Assembly: GCA_050250875.1 (NCBI GenBank)
Contig: JBFWNV010000001.1
Location: 682,001-746,000 of the forward strand
DNA from: CAWAYR01 sp050250875
GTDB taxonomy: Bacteria > Acidobacteriota > Vicinamibacteria > Vicinamibacterales > UBA2999
Reading direction: 5' to 3'
DNA: 64,000 bases
Below the pieces are notes generated by a model that made no database searches, was not told the origin of the DNA, and worked only from the letters and a program-made list of their open reading frames with translations. A program made the translations under genes and the position numbers. This document shows, piece after piece, positions 8,601-16,576 of this stretch. How positions within the stretch are numbered: the stretch's first letter is position 1; each line of letters opens with the position of its first letter.

Positions 8601-10094
8601 CGGCCCCCGGGCAGCGTCGACGAGGCGCTGCCGCTCGTCGCCAGCCACCAGCGGCAGCTGCGCGACCGCGGCCGACGGCGTCGCCGCCGCCGCCCGCAGA
8701 AAGGTCGCACACCGGCGCTGCAGCACGTCCACCGGTGCGGGGATGCGCCCGGGGTCGCCGCGCCACTCGCAGCGGGAGCCGTCCGCCGCGACGTGAATCA
8801 CCAGGGCTGCCCGGCGATCGTCGCTCGCGGCGCGATCATCGCCGATGGTGATCGCCACACCGAGACGCCCCGGCCCGGCCCGCTCGGCCCGGCCGCGCAG
8901 GTCGGGATAGCGGTGGACGACGTCGTGCAGGAAGCTGCCGCGGCGATCGTGCTCGACGAGCGCCGCCGCCACGCTGTCGACGGCGGTGCTGAACGGTTCG
9001 TCCAGCGCGACCGCCACCCGCATCGGAGGCAGCGACTCGAACCAGGGTTCGAGACCGGCGAGGGCACGGTCCAGGGCTGGTCCACGGCAGCTCACGTCGA
9101 ACGCCGGCTCCTCGAACGTCCGCGCCAGCCAGACCAGCACGGCCGCAGCGACGCGAAGGGGCTCGCCCGCATCGAGTGCCCCAGCGGCCACGTCGGGGGC
9201 GCCTTCGAGCTCGGGAGCGTCGGGCCATGGCAGTGGCAGAGCCGCACGGAGGCGATCGACCCAGGCGGTCTCGCCCCCGCACCAGGCTTCATGCCGTGCC
9301 GAGAGGTCGGCGAGCCGTTCGACGGGCAGGGGATCGAAGCGTTCGGTGCCGGCGCGGACCCGGGCGGCGGTGGCCATGTCGACGCGAACGACCGACGACG
9401 AGCGCCACGCCCACGGCGAGCACAGGGGATTGAGATAGGCCCCGAAGTCGAGGGCCCGGATCAACGCCTCGCACTCCTCGACCGGACGGCTCCAGTCGAC
9501 GGCTCCGGCGCCGGGCGGGCGGCGTGCCCTGGCGTAGTAGCGCGAGGGCGCCCCGGGGCTGGGCGGCCGCGCCACGATCCCGGGTCCGCATATGGCCGCG
9601 ATCAACCGCCCGAACGCGGCGGCCCCGGCTTCGAAGCAGCGGGCGTTCAGCGTGAGCGCAGTTTCGTCGCGGCTGACGGCGAATCGCTCCTCCTCGACGA
9701 TGTCACCACGATCGACGGCCGCGGCCGCCAGGTGCCAGGTGACGCCATGACGCGGCTCGCGGTTCATCAGCGCCCACGTCGTGACGTGGAGACCGCGGTA
9801 CTCCGGCAGTGGGCCGTCGTGGAAGTTGACGACCTCCCGGCGCGCCAGGGCCAGCCACTCCGCCGTCAGGACGTGCAGGTTACCGACACTGAAGACGTAG
9901 TCCACGGCCCCCGGACCCAGCGACGACGCCACCTCCGGAACGAACGGCTGCGCGGGCACGCCGGCGGCGGCGGCCCACGACGCGATGGCGGGGCTCTCGG
10001 TGACGACGAGGGCAACTCGCAGTCCGCCCGCGCGCGCCATGTCGCCGCAGCGGACGAGCAGGGACTCATTGCCGATGAGCAGGCATTCGATCAC
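5646..10094 (-). CDS. NRPS module: formyltransferase - adenylation interrupted by luciferase-like monooxygenase - carrier protein
   Basis: 1482 residues, GTG start, AGAGG about 10 bases upstream. Residues 1-280 resemble methionyl-tRNA formyltransferase, with catalytic N90, H92 and D128 in NFHDGPLPEYRG and VDRGD. Residues about 300-500 look like a reduced condensation-domain remnant; no HHxxxDG is visible. The adenylation domain starts near 505, with A3 TSGSTGRPKG near 655. It is broken at about 735-1085 by an FMN-dependent luciferase-like monooxygenase (APVTFSLFYFAAA, GFEAVWTPERHFH, FASGWHPGDF), the MupA/Atu3671-type insertion. Adenylation resumes with YGPTETTVW near 1164, and a peptidyl carrier protein follows (DLGGHSLL, Ser near 1416). 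No second condensation or thioesterase domain exists, so it is probably an initiating module making an N-formylated, oxidised aminoacyl unit. Substrate and partners are unknown. Confidence 0.9.
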   Translation of the reverse strand: MIECLLIGNESLLVRCGDMARAGGLRVALVVTESPAIASWAAAAGVPAQPFVPEVASSLGPGAVDYVFSVGNLHVLTAEWLALARREVVNFHDGPLPEYRGLHVTTWALMNREPRHGVTWHLAAAAVDRGDIVEEERFAVSRDETALTLNARCFEAGAAAFGRLIAAICGPGIVARPPSPGAPSRYYARARRPPGAGAVDWSRPVEECEALIRALDFGAYLNPLCSPWAWRSSSVVRVDMATAARVRAGTERFDPLPVERLADLSARHEAWCGGETAWVDRLRAALPLPWPDAPELEGAPDVAAGALDAGEPLRVAAAVLVWLARTFEEPAFDVSCRGPALDRALAGLEPWFESLPPMRVAVALDEPFSTAVDSVAAALVEHDRRGSFLHDVVHRYPDLRGRAERAGPGRLGVAITIGDDRAASDDRRAALVIHVAADGSRCEWRGDPGRIPAPVDVLQRRCATFLRAAAATPSAAVAQLPLVAGDERQRLVDAARGPELPSVPFRAWPEWFVAQAAATPEATAVVSRRGRWTYRELEDRAGRIAAALGHAGAGRGSIVALHVDRSAEMLAALVGIARAGAAYLPLDPAYPAARLAYMLDDSGAALVLTRDHLDVRWLGSAVPAVSIDKVLGAEATPAAQPAGGTIDAGDLAYLIYTSGSTGRPKGVMVDHGNVASFFAAMDRHMAVTRPATWLAVTSLSFDISVLELLWTISRGVTVVVDDQPGAMTLPQAPAAPVTFSLFYFAAADDDQVSGGYRLLIEGARFADRHGFEAVWTPERHFHAFGGLYPNPAVTSAAVAAVTERVHVRAGSVVLPLHHPARVAEDWSLVDNLSNGRAGIAFASGWHPGDFVFAPDRHADAKAVTFELLDVVRRLWRGESVGFPGPRDGEVEVRTRPRPIQAELPFWITTAGNPETFRRAGQSGGNVLTHLLGQTVEQVAANIRIYRQARHAAGHTAPGRVTLMVHTFVGDSAAEVRELVRSPMKRYLGSALDLVKPYAWSFPAFKAHAGAPGMPTEALFRGLSEADLDALLDHAFERYFEHGGLFGSLDTCAAAVGRIRAAGVDEIACLIDFGVAADRVLAALEPLARLRERCTAAQPSIADTMTAHGVTHLQCTPSLAELLVAEPAGRAALGRLRHLLVGGEALSGPLAARLLATGAARVTNMYGPTETTVWSLAHDLVAGEAPVPIGRPIAGTRAYVCDSTGELVPSGSVGELYLGGPGVARGYHRQPELTASRFVADRFDPAGGSRLYRTGDRVRRRRDGAIEFLGRTDQQVKLRGYRLELGEVEAALRAVPGVSAAAAVVREDTPGDRRLVGYVTGVPGAAIGDDICRSALAARLPAPMVPAAVVVLDALPTTPNGKIDRRSLPPPSSPARARPPSSPPATDLQRTVAAIWRDLLDVSDVGLDDNFFDLGGHSLLTLQVAQRLGAVVGRPLPITDLFRHPTVRTLAAHVSSGMRDDDGVRAAAGERAARRLAARRQGR

Positions 10095-10326
10095 GGAGAG
10101 CCAACCTCTGGCTGGGCCATTCTATGTGGCGATGTCCAGTGCGGGGGTCGCCGGATCGACGACATTTCCGCAATCTTGCTGACCAGTGGTCCAACGAGAA
10201 AGTCTGGGCCTGGGCAGGATTTCGCTATTTGGCATATGTAGCGGCGTGCAGTCGTCGTAGACCAGTGAAAATGTTCTGGAACCGCTTGATTTTTTCCTTC
10301 CGTACCGAGTATCTTTCCTGCTCGGC
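10095..10326. promoter_or_regulatory. Divergent intergenic region between NRPS and second AAA+ regulator
   Basis: This 232-base region becomes AT-rich toward the regulator. A possible sigma-70 type promoter for the regulator is TTGATT (10286-10291), 18 bases, TATCTT (10310-10315). It would place the transcript start only about 5 bases before the ATG at 10327 and so favours a downstream start or a leaderless message. AATGTTCTGG (10270-10279) matches a decamer upstream of the first regulator. A sigma-54-like site on the minus strand (TGGTCA then TTGC) has spacing one base too long and was not accepted. Confidence 0.4.
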
Positions 10327-11529
10327 ATGCCGCGTTCAGCGCCAGCCGTGACCCTTGTGCCCATGGCCGCGCTGCCCGACTCCCTTCCCGTCAGGTCCGA
10401 TTCCTCACCCTCCCTCATCGGCCGGAGCGCCGCCCTCAGGCTGGTCCAGCAGGAAGTGGAATACGCCGCCCGCTCGGATGCCAAGGTGCTCATCACCGGG
10501 GCCAGCGGTGTCGGCAAGGAAGTGGTCGCGCATCTGATTCACAGCCGAAGCCGGCGCCGCCATGCGCCGATGCTGACGATCAACTGCGCGGCGATGCCCG
10601 ATACGCTGCTCGAGTCCGAGCTCTTCGGCCACGCGCGCGGCAGCTTCACCGACGCCTATCGCGACAAGCGAGGGCTGTTCGAGTCGGCCAACGGCGGCAC
10701 GGTCTTCATGGACGAAGTCGGCGAGATGTCGCTGCGCATGCAGGCGCTGCTGCTCCGGTTCCTCGAGACGGGGGAGATTCAACGGGTCGGCGACGAGCGC
10801 AACCGCGCCAGTGCCAACGTGCGGGTGGTGGCAGCTACCAACCGTCGTCTCCTCGATCGCATCCAGTCGGGCGACTTCCGCGAAGACCTCTACTACCGGC
10901 TGAACGTCATCCACATCACGATTCCCCCGCTCAAGGATCGCCGCGACGACGTCGCGCCGCTTCTCCACCACTTCCTCGGGCTGTTCTCACGCGAGCACGG
11001 CGTGCCGCTGCCGGTCTGCTCGCCCGACGCCGTCGCGGCCCTGGAGCAGTACGACTGGCCGGGGAACGTGCGTGAGCTTCGCAACATCGCCGAGCGGCTG
11101 ATCTGCCGCGTGCCCGGCGGCGTCATCCAGTCCAACGACCTGCCGACCGAGGTGCTGTCGGCCGCGGCCGTGTCCGATGCCGCACTGTCGAAGCCGGCCG
11201 TCGCGGCGCCGTCGCAGGGGCTGCTCGACCGCATCCTGCTGCGCGGAGAGTCGTTCTGGGACGTCGCCTACGAGCCGTTCATGGCTCGCGACCTGACCCG
11301 CGAGGACATTCGCCACCTGGTGCGCGTCGGCCTCGAGCAGACGCGCGGGAACTACAAGGCGCTCGTACAGCTCTTCAACATGGAGCCTCACGACTACAAG
11401 CGCTTCCTGAACTTCCTGCGCAAGTACGGCTGCCACATGCCGTTCCAGCGATTCCGCATGGCGCCGCTGCGTCCCGAGCTGCCCGGCAGCGAGGGCATGG
11501 TGCGCGCGATCGACAATCACCGCGAGTAG
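10327..11529 (+). CDS. Sigma-54-interaction AAA+ regulator paralog with altered contact loop (GSFTDA)
   Basis: 400 residues, paralogous to the protein at 3507-4616 along its full length. Walker A is GASGVGKE (58-65) and Walker B VFMDEVGE. The loop that normally reads GAFTGA is GSFTDA here (105-110), replacing the conserved glycine by aspartate; this may weaken or abolish sigma-54 contact. The C-terminus again carries RGNYKALVQLFNM and DYKRFLNFLRKYGC instead of a normal Fis domain. No receiver, GAF or PAS domain is present. The start is uncertain: ATG 10327, or ATG 10363 (MAALPDSL), which fits the promoter candidate better. Divergent from the NRPS gene, so it is a plausible local regulator of it. 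Confidence 0.87.
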   Translation: MPRSAPAVTLVPMAALPDSLPVRSDSSPSLIGRSAALRLVQQEVEYAARSDAKVLITGASGVGKEVVAHLIHSRSRRRHAPMLTINCAAMPDTLLESELFGHARGSFTDAYRDKRGLFESANGGTVFMDEVGEMSLRMQALLLRFLETGEIQRVGDERNRASANVRVVAATNRRLLDRIQSGDFREDLYYRLNVIHITIPPLKDRRDDVAPLLHHFLGLFSREHGVPLPVCSPDAVAALEQYDWPGNVRELRNIAERLICRVPGGVIQSNDLPTEVLSAAAVSDAALSKPAVAAPSQGLLDRILLRGESFWDVAYEPFMARDLTREDIRHLVRVGLEQTRGNYKALVQLFNMEPHDYKRFLNFLRKYGCHMPFQRFRMAPLRPELPGSEGMVRAIDNHRE

Positions 11530-11590
11530 CGGTTCACCGGCCGCCGCCGCGCGGAGCGGATCGAGCCGCGGGTCGAGGTGGAGGGCCGCC

Positions 11591-12247
11591 CTACGCCGCG
11601 GCGACCGCGTCCACGTATCGCTGCCAGCGCTGGTCGGCCGTCGAGATGGCCACGCCGCAGCTCACCGGCTGCAATGGGTCGGCGCGGTGTGCCCACACCC
11701 GTTGCCCCTGAAGGTCCATGCCGAGCTCGGGGATCTGGATGTCGACCGCCTCGGCCGGCATCGTGGCGCCGAATACTTCGATGCAAGCGCCGCCGTAACT
11801 CACATCGAGCAGCCGTCCAGGCAGCCCCCCCACTACGGCCGGCACCTCGGTGGGCAGCCGCTTTCGCGGCCACCGTCGGCGCGGGCGCTCCACCGCCATG
11901 ACCTCGGCGATGGTCGCCTGCAGGGCCTGGCTGGTGACCGGGCCTGACAGGTAACGCGCCCCCAGCCCGGTGGCCTCGACCTCCAGGACGTGGTCGGCGC
12001 CGCCAATCACGATGGCGAAGGCCCGAGGGAACTCGACCCTGGCGACCGCGACGAGGTGCAGCCCGTTGTAAGGGCCGAGCCGCACGTCGGTGACCAGGAT
12101 CTCCGGAGCCGGCCCCTCCTCGAGCATCCGGCGGGCGTCAGGAAAACTGGAGCTGGCGCGGGCGGAAAACCCGGCACGACGAAGGGCGGTGACCCGGTCG
12201 GAGAGCACGTGGGGGTCGGCGCTGACGACGAGGATGTCGACGGACAT
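11591..12247 (-). CDS. Receiver-like domain fused to PilZ domain (copy 1)
   Basis: 218 residues from MSVDILVV; an in-frame ATG 21 bases upstream is the alternative start. Residues 1-115 follow the CheY fold and keep the phospho-acceptor position (D54 in LVTDVRLG). The acidic pocket is reduced (VVSADP) and the conserved lysine before proline is glycine (SGP, 101-103), so phosphorylation competence is doubtful. Residues about 125-218 are a PilZ domain with an arginine-rich entry (RRRWPRKR) and DVSYGG, matching DxSxxG, so cyclic-di-GMP binding is plausible. Its neighbour upstream on the same strand is a paralog of the same architecture. It ends 61 bases from the convergent AAA+ regulator. Output and partner are unknown. 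Confidence 0.82.
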   Translation of the reverse strand: MSVDILVVSADPHVLSDRVTALRRAGFSARASSSFPDARRMLEEGPAPEILVTDVRLGPYNGLHLVAVARVEFPRAFAIVIGGADHVLEVEATGLGARYLSGPVTSQALQATIAEVMAVERPRRRWPRKRLPTEVPAVVGGLPGRLLDVSYGGACIEVFGATMPAEAVDIQIPELGMDLQGQRVWAHRADPLQPVSCGVAISTADQRWQRYVDAVAAA

Positions 12248-12297
12248 GTTTTGGCGGCTGCCCGCCATCGTGCAAAGCGGACGCCACAGCCCATTCG

Positions 12298-12329
12298 GCC
12301 GAAACCCTCCATTGCATTGGGGTTTCGGC
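12298..12329. terminator. Stem-loop between the two receiver-PilZ genes
   Basis: GCCGAAACCC (12298-12307) pairs perfectly with GGGTTTCGGC (12320-12329) around a 12-base loop. It lies after the stop of copy 2 and before the start of copy 1 on the minus strand, so it could terminate the first message or sit in the leader of the second. There is no U tract. Confidence 0.4.
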
Positions 12330-12440
12330 GATGGGGTGCGTGCCGGAGCCAGACTACATTATTTGGATCCGCGGACTTTCCGAGACTGCACAGCCGTTCG
12401 ATGCCGGCGGTTGCCGGGCTGGCGCCACCGGTCGGTCGGG

Positions 12441-13148
12441 CTACGAGGGCACCGTGAGGTTGCGGTTCGGCGATGGCAGGATGCCCGGCAGGAGCTCCAG
12501 GGCGTCTACGAACGAGCGCCACTGGGCGTCCACGGCCGAATCCCGGCGCAGGGCCAGCCCGCAGGCCATCGGCTGCGCCTTGGCCGTGCGTCGGGTCCAG
12601 ACCCGCTCGACGGGCACGGCGATGCCGGTGCCGGGCACGGTGAGCTGCAGGGTCTCGGCGGGCAGCTCGGCGCCGTAGATCTCGATGCCGGCGCCGCCGT
12701 AGCTCACGTCCACGATGCGGGCTTCGATGCCCGAGACGAAGGTCGGCACCTCGTGCACCGGGCGCTTCCGCGGCCAGCGCCGCTGCGGGCGCGGGGTCGC
12801 CACCAGCTCGGCGAGGATGGCCGACACGCGCTCGGCATCGATGGGTTCGACCAGATACCGGGCGCCCAAGTGATACGACTCCGACTGCAGGGCCGGGTCG
12901 CGCGGACCGATCACGACGCAGGTGGTGCGGGGGTGTTCCACCTGGGCGATGGCCACCAGGTGCAGCCCGTTGTAGTCGCCGAGCTGCACGTCGGTGACCA
13001 GCGCCTCGGGCTCGATCTCGGTGAGGACGTCGCGGGCCTCGAGGAAACTCGCCACCGGCAGGGTGGTGAAGCCGGCGCGAACCAGTGCCTCGGCGCGCGC
13101 CGTCCGCTCGTCGTCCTGCACTCCCACCACCAGCACCGGCATGCGCAT
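12441..13148 (-). CDS. Receiver-like domain fused to PilZ domain (copy 2)
   Basis: 235 residues from MRMPVLVV, with AGAGG about 12 bases upstream; a longer in-frame start lies at 13184. The layout is the same as copy 1. The receiver-like part keeps D53 in LVTDVQLG, but the usual lysine is glutamate (VEP, 100-102) and the N-terminal acidic pair is shifted (VVGVQDDE). The PilZ part has RRWPRKR and DVSYGG, consistent with cyclic-di-GMP binding. The two proteins are clearly a tandem duplication. The extra C-terminal tail (about 20 residues after the PilZ domain) is absent from copy 1. Divergent from the FKBP gene. Confidence 0.82.
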   Translation of the reverse strand: MRMPVLVVGVQDDERTARAEALVRAGFTTLPVASFLEARDVLTEIEPEALVTDVQLGDYNGLHLVAIAQVEHPRTTCVVIGPRDPALQSESYHLGARYLVEPIDAERVSAILAELVATPRPQRRWPRKRPVHEVPTFVSGIEARIVDVSYGGAGIEIYGAELPAETLQLTVPGTGIAVPVERVWTRRTAKAQPMACGLALRRDSAVDAQWRSFVDALELLPGILPSPNRNLTVPS

Positions 13149-13377
13149 ATTCAGCCGAACCTCTGTGCCGTGGATCTCCGGCACGCGCTGGTGGATACCA
13201 AGTTTCGCGCCAACATTGAAATCGGTGATTCCGGCCGGAATTCGCCAGTCCTCGGCGTTTCTGCCAGCCGAGCGTCAACATATCTGTAGTACGCCTGCGT
13301 GGAGCGTCGTCGGATTGACGCTCGCGTGCGGCCGCCGAGCGGTTGCGCGCGATGCCCGCATCGTTCAGGATGTGGGG

Positions 13378-14211
13378 ATGCGCGCGACTGTTTGTCACTT
13401 TGGCATGGCGTTGCTCGTGCTGACAGCACCTGTCATGCTTTCGGCGATGCAGACCCCACCGGCCGCTCCCGCTCCAATCCCGGCTCCTCCCGACGTGGCC
13501 GCTCCCCCCAAGGACGCCACCACGTTGCCGTCGGGGCTGGCGTTCAAGGTGCTCACGCCGGGCACCGGCACCACCAGGCCGGGCGCGACCGACCTTGTCA
13601 CCGTGCACTATACGGGCTGGACGACCGACGGGAAGATGTTCGACAGCTCCTACGCGCGCAAGGCCCCGAACACGTTTCCGCTCGACCGGGTGATCAAGGG
13701 CTGGGGCGACGGCGTGCAGCTGATGGTCGCGGGCGAGAAGCGGCGGCTGTGGATTCCCGAATCGCTCGCCTACAAGGGCCAGGCGGGCCGCCCGGCCGGC
13801 ATGCTGGTCTTCGACATCGAGCTGCTCGACATGGCCCCGTCGCCGCGCGTCGCGCCGCCCGACGTCGCGGCCGCGCCCGACGACGCCAAGCGCACCCCGT
13901 CGGGTCTGGCCTACAAGGTGCTGAAGGCCGGCACCGGCACCGACCATCCCCGCCGCGACAGCCGCGTCACGGTGCACTACACCGGCTGGCAGACCAACGG
14001 CCGCATGTTCGACAGCTCGGTCGAGCGCGGCTCACCGGCCACCTTCGGGTTGGGCGACGTGATCGCCGGCTGGACCGAGGGCGTGCAGCTCATGGTGGTG
14101 GGCGAGAAGACGCGTTTCTGGATTCCCCAGAACCTCGCCTACAAGGGCCAGGCGGGGTCGCCGGCCGGCATGCTGGTGTTCGACGTCGAGCTCATCGCCA
14201 TTCGCGACTGA
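13378..14211 (+). CDS. Secreted FKBP-type peptidyl-prolyl isomerase with two FKBP domains
   Basis: 277 residues from ATG 13378, with GTGGGG just upstream. The N-terminus is a signal peptide (ALLVLTAPVMLSA) followed by a proline/alanine-rich linker. Two FKBP domains follow, about 55-155 and 175-277. Each has VTVHYTGW, MFDSS, GWGDGVQLM or GWTEGVQLM, and LAYKGQAG, and both keep the aromatic pocket. It would catalyse cis-trans proline isomerisation in the periplasm or outer envelope. The domains are close copies of each other, suggesting internal duplication. It is the first gene of a tight run with RluA (4-base gap) and the PLP enzyme (15-base gap). Confidence 0.92.
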   Translation: MRATVCHFGMALLVLTAPVMLSAMQTPPAAPAPIPAPPDVAAPPKDATTLPSGLAFKVLTPGTGTTRPGATDLVTVHYTGWTTDGKMFDSSYARKAPNTFPLDRVIKGWGDGVQLMVAGEKRRLWIPESLAYKGQAGRPAGMLVFDIELLDMAPSPRVAPPDVAAAPDDAKRTPSGLAYKVLKAGTGTDHPRRDSRVTVHYTGWQTNGRMFDSSVERGSPATFGLGDVIAGWTEGVQLMVVGEKTRFWIPQNLAYKGQAGSPAGMLVFDVELIAIRD

Positions 14212-14215
14212 CACG

Positions 14216-15199
14216 ATGGGCGCCCGCCAGGGCGTGGAGTTCGTCGCCGATCGCGGCGACGACGGCCAGCGCCTCGATCGCGCGGTGCTCCGGCACGGGG
14301 TGCTGCACGGCCTGTCGCGAGCGCGCATCCAGCGCCTGGTGGCCGCCGGCGACGTCGCCGTCAACGGCGGCACGGCGACACGACCGGCGCAACGCCTGCG
14401 GGCGGGCGACCTGGTCAAGCTCCGCGTTGAGGCGCGACCGCCCCGGCGGGCGCCCATCGCCGAGCCGCTGCCGCTCGACGTCATCTACGAGGACGACGAC
14501 CTGATCGTCGTCAGCAAGCCGCCCGGTCAGGTGGCGCATCCCTCGTATCGCAACCGGTCGGGCACGCTGCTCAACGCGTTGCTGGGCCGTGCCGCTGCCG
14601 CGGAACCTGCGTGGCAGCCGCACCTGCTGCATCGCCTCGACAAGGACACCTCCGGGCTGCTGGCGGTCGCCAAGTCGCGCGACGCCCTGGCCGCCCTGCA
14701 GCGCGGCGCGGTCGTGAAGGAGTATCTGGCGCTGGTGTGGGGACGTCCGACCCCGGCCGCCGGCCGCATCGAGGCGAAGCTCGGTCGCGACCCGCTCGAC
14801 CCTCGCCGCGTGATGGCCAGCGACTCCGGCGCCGCATCGGCCACGGATTACCGCACCCTGGCGCGGGGCCGCGGCCCGGCGCGGGGCGTCACGCTGCTGG
14901 CCTGCCGGCTCGTCACCGGTCGCACGCATCAACTGCGGGTCCACCTCACGGAACGCGGCTGGCCGCTCGTGGGCGACCAGGTCTACCGCGCGCGCACCGG
15001 CGTACGCCTGCCCGATCCGCGGATGCACCGCGCCGCGACGGTTTTCGAGCGCCACGCGCTGCATGCGTGGAAGCTGTCGTTCGCACATCCTCGGTCGGGA
15101 GCACCGCTGTCGTTCGTCGCACCGGTGCCGACTGACCTCCGGGGGCTCCTGGCGGCGCTCGACATCATGCAGCCCGCTGCCGCGGGCGCGACCGTCTGA
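14216..15199 (+). CDS. RluA-family 23S rRNA/tRNA pseudouridine synthase
   Basis: 327 residues. An S4 RNA-binding domain occupies about residues 15-75 (LDRAVLRHG, SRARIQRLVAAGDVAVNG). The catalytic domain follows, with IVVSKPPGQVAHPS and the signature HRLDKDTSGLL containing the nucleophilic aspartate. RTHQLRVHL near residue 240 is the second family motif. It converts uridine to pseudouridine in structured RNA. The sequence is close to RluD/YlyB-type enzymes, but the exact target uridine cannot be assigned. Its ATG lies four bases after the FKBP stop, so the genes are co-transcribed. Confidence 0.92.
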   Translation: MGARQGVEFVADRGDDGQRLDRAVLRHGVLHGLSRARIQRLVAAGDVAVNGGTATRPAQRLRAGDLVKLRVEARPPRRAPIAEPLPLDVIYEDDDLIVVSKPPGQVAHPSYRNRSGTLLNALLGRAAAAEPAWQPHLLHRLDKDTSGLLAVAKSRDALAALQRGAVVKEYLALVWGRPTPAAGRIEAKLGRDPLDPRRVMASDSGAASATDYRTLARGRGPARGVTLLACRLVTGRTHQLRVHLTERGWPLVGDQVYRARTGVRLPDPRMHRAATVFERHALHAWKLSFAHPRSGAPLSFVAPVPTDLRGLLAALDIMQPAAAGATV

Positions 15200-15214
15200 G
15201 CCACAATCGACGCG

Positions 15215-16288
15215 ATGACCGGCACGGATTCGGCGATCCTCGGCGACGCCCTGGGGCGTCAGCCGCGACTGGCGCTGGCGACGCTGCCGACGCCGCTGCA
15301 GGAAGCGGCCTGCCTGCGCGAGGCGCTGGGCGGTGCGACGCGGTGCCCGCGAATCCTCGTCAAGCGCGACGACCTGACCGGCCTGGCCGGCGGCGGCAAC
15401 AAGGCGCGCAAGCTCGAGTACCTGGTGGGCGATGCCCGGCGGCTCGGGGCAACGACACTGATCACGACCGGCGCCGTGCAGTCGAACCACGCGCGCATGA
15501 CGGCAGGGGCGGCCCGCATCGCCGGGATGGATGCCGAACTCGTGCTCACGGCCCACGCGCCCGACCCGGATGCCGAGGGCAACCTGCTGCTCGATCACCT
15601 GTTCGGCGCCCGGGTCCACTTCGTGCCGTCGGTGGATCCGATGCTGGCGGTGGGACTCGACGAGGCGAAGGTTCGGGACGTCGAGGGCGCCGTACGGGCG
15701 CGCGGCGGCACGCCGTACGTGATTCCGGTGGGCGGCTCCAGTGCCGTCGGGGCGCTCGGCTACGTGGCGGGCACGCTGGAACTGTGCGGCCAGCTCGAGG
15801 CGATCGACGTGCGCCCGTCCCGCCTCTACTTCGCCAGCGGCTCCCGCGGCACCCAGGCGGGGCTCACGCTCGGTGCCCACCTCTGCGCCGCGCCGTACCG
15901 ACTGCACGGCATCGCCGTGAGCGCCGGCGAACCCGAGAAGCACGAGCGCGCCCGACGTGCTGCCCGCGAGGCCGCGGCACTGCTCGGCTTCGACGACGGC
16001 GTGCTCGGCGCCGAGTTCGTCACCGACCAGGGCTTCATCGGCGACGGCTACGGCGTGCCCACCGCCGAGTGTCTCGAGGCCACGGTGCTCGCCGCGCGTA
16101 CCGAGGCCCTGGTGCTCGACCTCACCTACACGGCCAAGGCCCTTGCCGCGCTCATCCGTCATGTGCGCCTGGGCGAGATCCCGGCGGACGACGTCGTGGT
16201 CTTCCTTCACACCGGCGGCGCGCCCGCGCTGTTCACGCGCGCGGCCAGCCACGCCCTCGCGGCCACGCCAGGGTGGCAGATTCTGTGA
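15215..16288 (+). CDS. PLP-dependent D-cysteine desulfhydrase / ACC deaminase family enzyme
   Basis: 357 residues. The PLP-lysine motif is GGGNKARKLEYL near residue 65, in the position typical of D-cysteine desulfhydrase and 1-aminocyclopropane-1-carboxylate deaminase (fold type II). TGAVQSNHAR is the conserved SNH phosphate/substrate segment, and LHTGGAPALF near the C-terminus binds the PLP phosphate. The family splits D-cysteine to pyruvate, ammonia and sulfide, or opens ACC. D-cysteine desulfhydrase is the safer call, since the two activities are not separable by eye. Third gene of the FKBP-RluA run, 15 bases after RluA. Confidence 0.85.
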   Translation: MTGTDSAILGDALGRQPRLALATLPTPLQEAACLREALGGATRCPRILVKRDDLTGLAGGGNKARKLEYLVGDARRLGATTLITTGAVQSNHARMTAGAARIAGMDAELVLTAHAPDPDAEGNLLLDHLFGARVHFVPSVDPMLAVGLDEAKVRDVEGAVRARGGTPYVIPVGGSSAVGALGYVAGTLELCGQLEAIDVRPSRLYFASGSRGTQAGLTLGAHLCAAPYRLHGIAVSAGEPEKHERARRAAREAAALLGFDDGVLGAEFVTDQGFIGDGYGVPTAECLEATVLAARTEALVLDLTYTAKALAALIRHVRLGEIPADDVVVFLHTGGAPALFTRAASHALAATPGWQIL

Positions 16289-16576
16289 AGGTCGCACCGC
16301 CGCGTGTGTGCAGTTTCTGATCACGCTGTTCCCGCCCGGCACACGCAAGCCTCAACTCACTCGCCCGTAAGCAGTTAGAAGGACGCGCCGGGCCCACGCC
16401 ACCGGTCGCTGTTCCATTCCGGTGCACGCGGTGCCGGCGAAAGCTGCGATCAGCACCGTCGGCAACCACGTGCAATCGGCCGCGCGATCGACGAAAACAC
16501 TGAGCGATTCCGCGGATCGCGCCGGTCTCGTGATCGTCCTCACGGTCCTGGCAGCGGCCTTGCGCTGCGGGGGGGC
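16289..16576. other. Intergenic region before the subtilase
   Basis: 288 bases between the PLP enzyme and the protease, both on the plus strand. No convincing promoter, hairpin with U tract or small gene was found. A GGGGGG run two bases before the protease ATG serves as a strong purine-rich ribosome site. Confidence 0.4.

Noticed and set aside
6408..10241. Long open frame antisense to the NRPS
   Set aside because: It mirrors the coding frame of a clear NRPS in very GC-rich DNA, where antisense frames stay open by chance. Its translation is low-complexity and rich in R, G, H and Q with no family.
10095..10260. Sigma-54 promoter (TGGTCA ... TTGC) upstream of the NRPS
   Set aside because: Spacing between the GG and GC elements is 11 rather than 10 bases, and no second match supports it.
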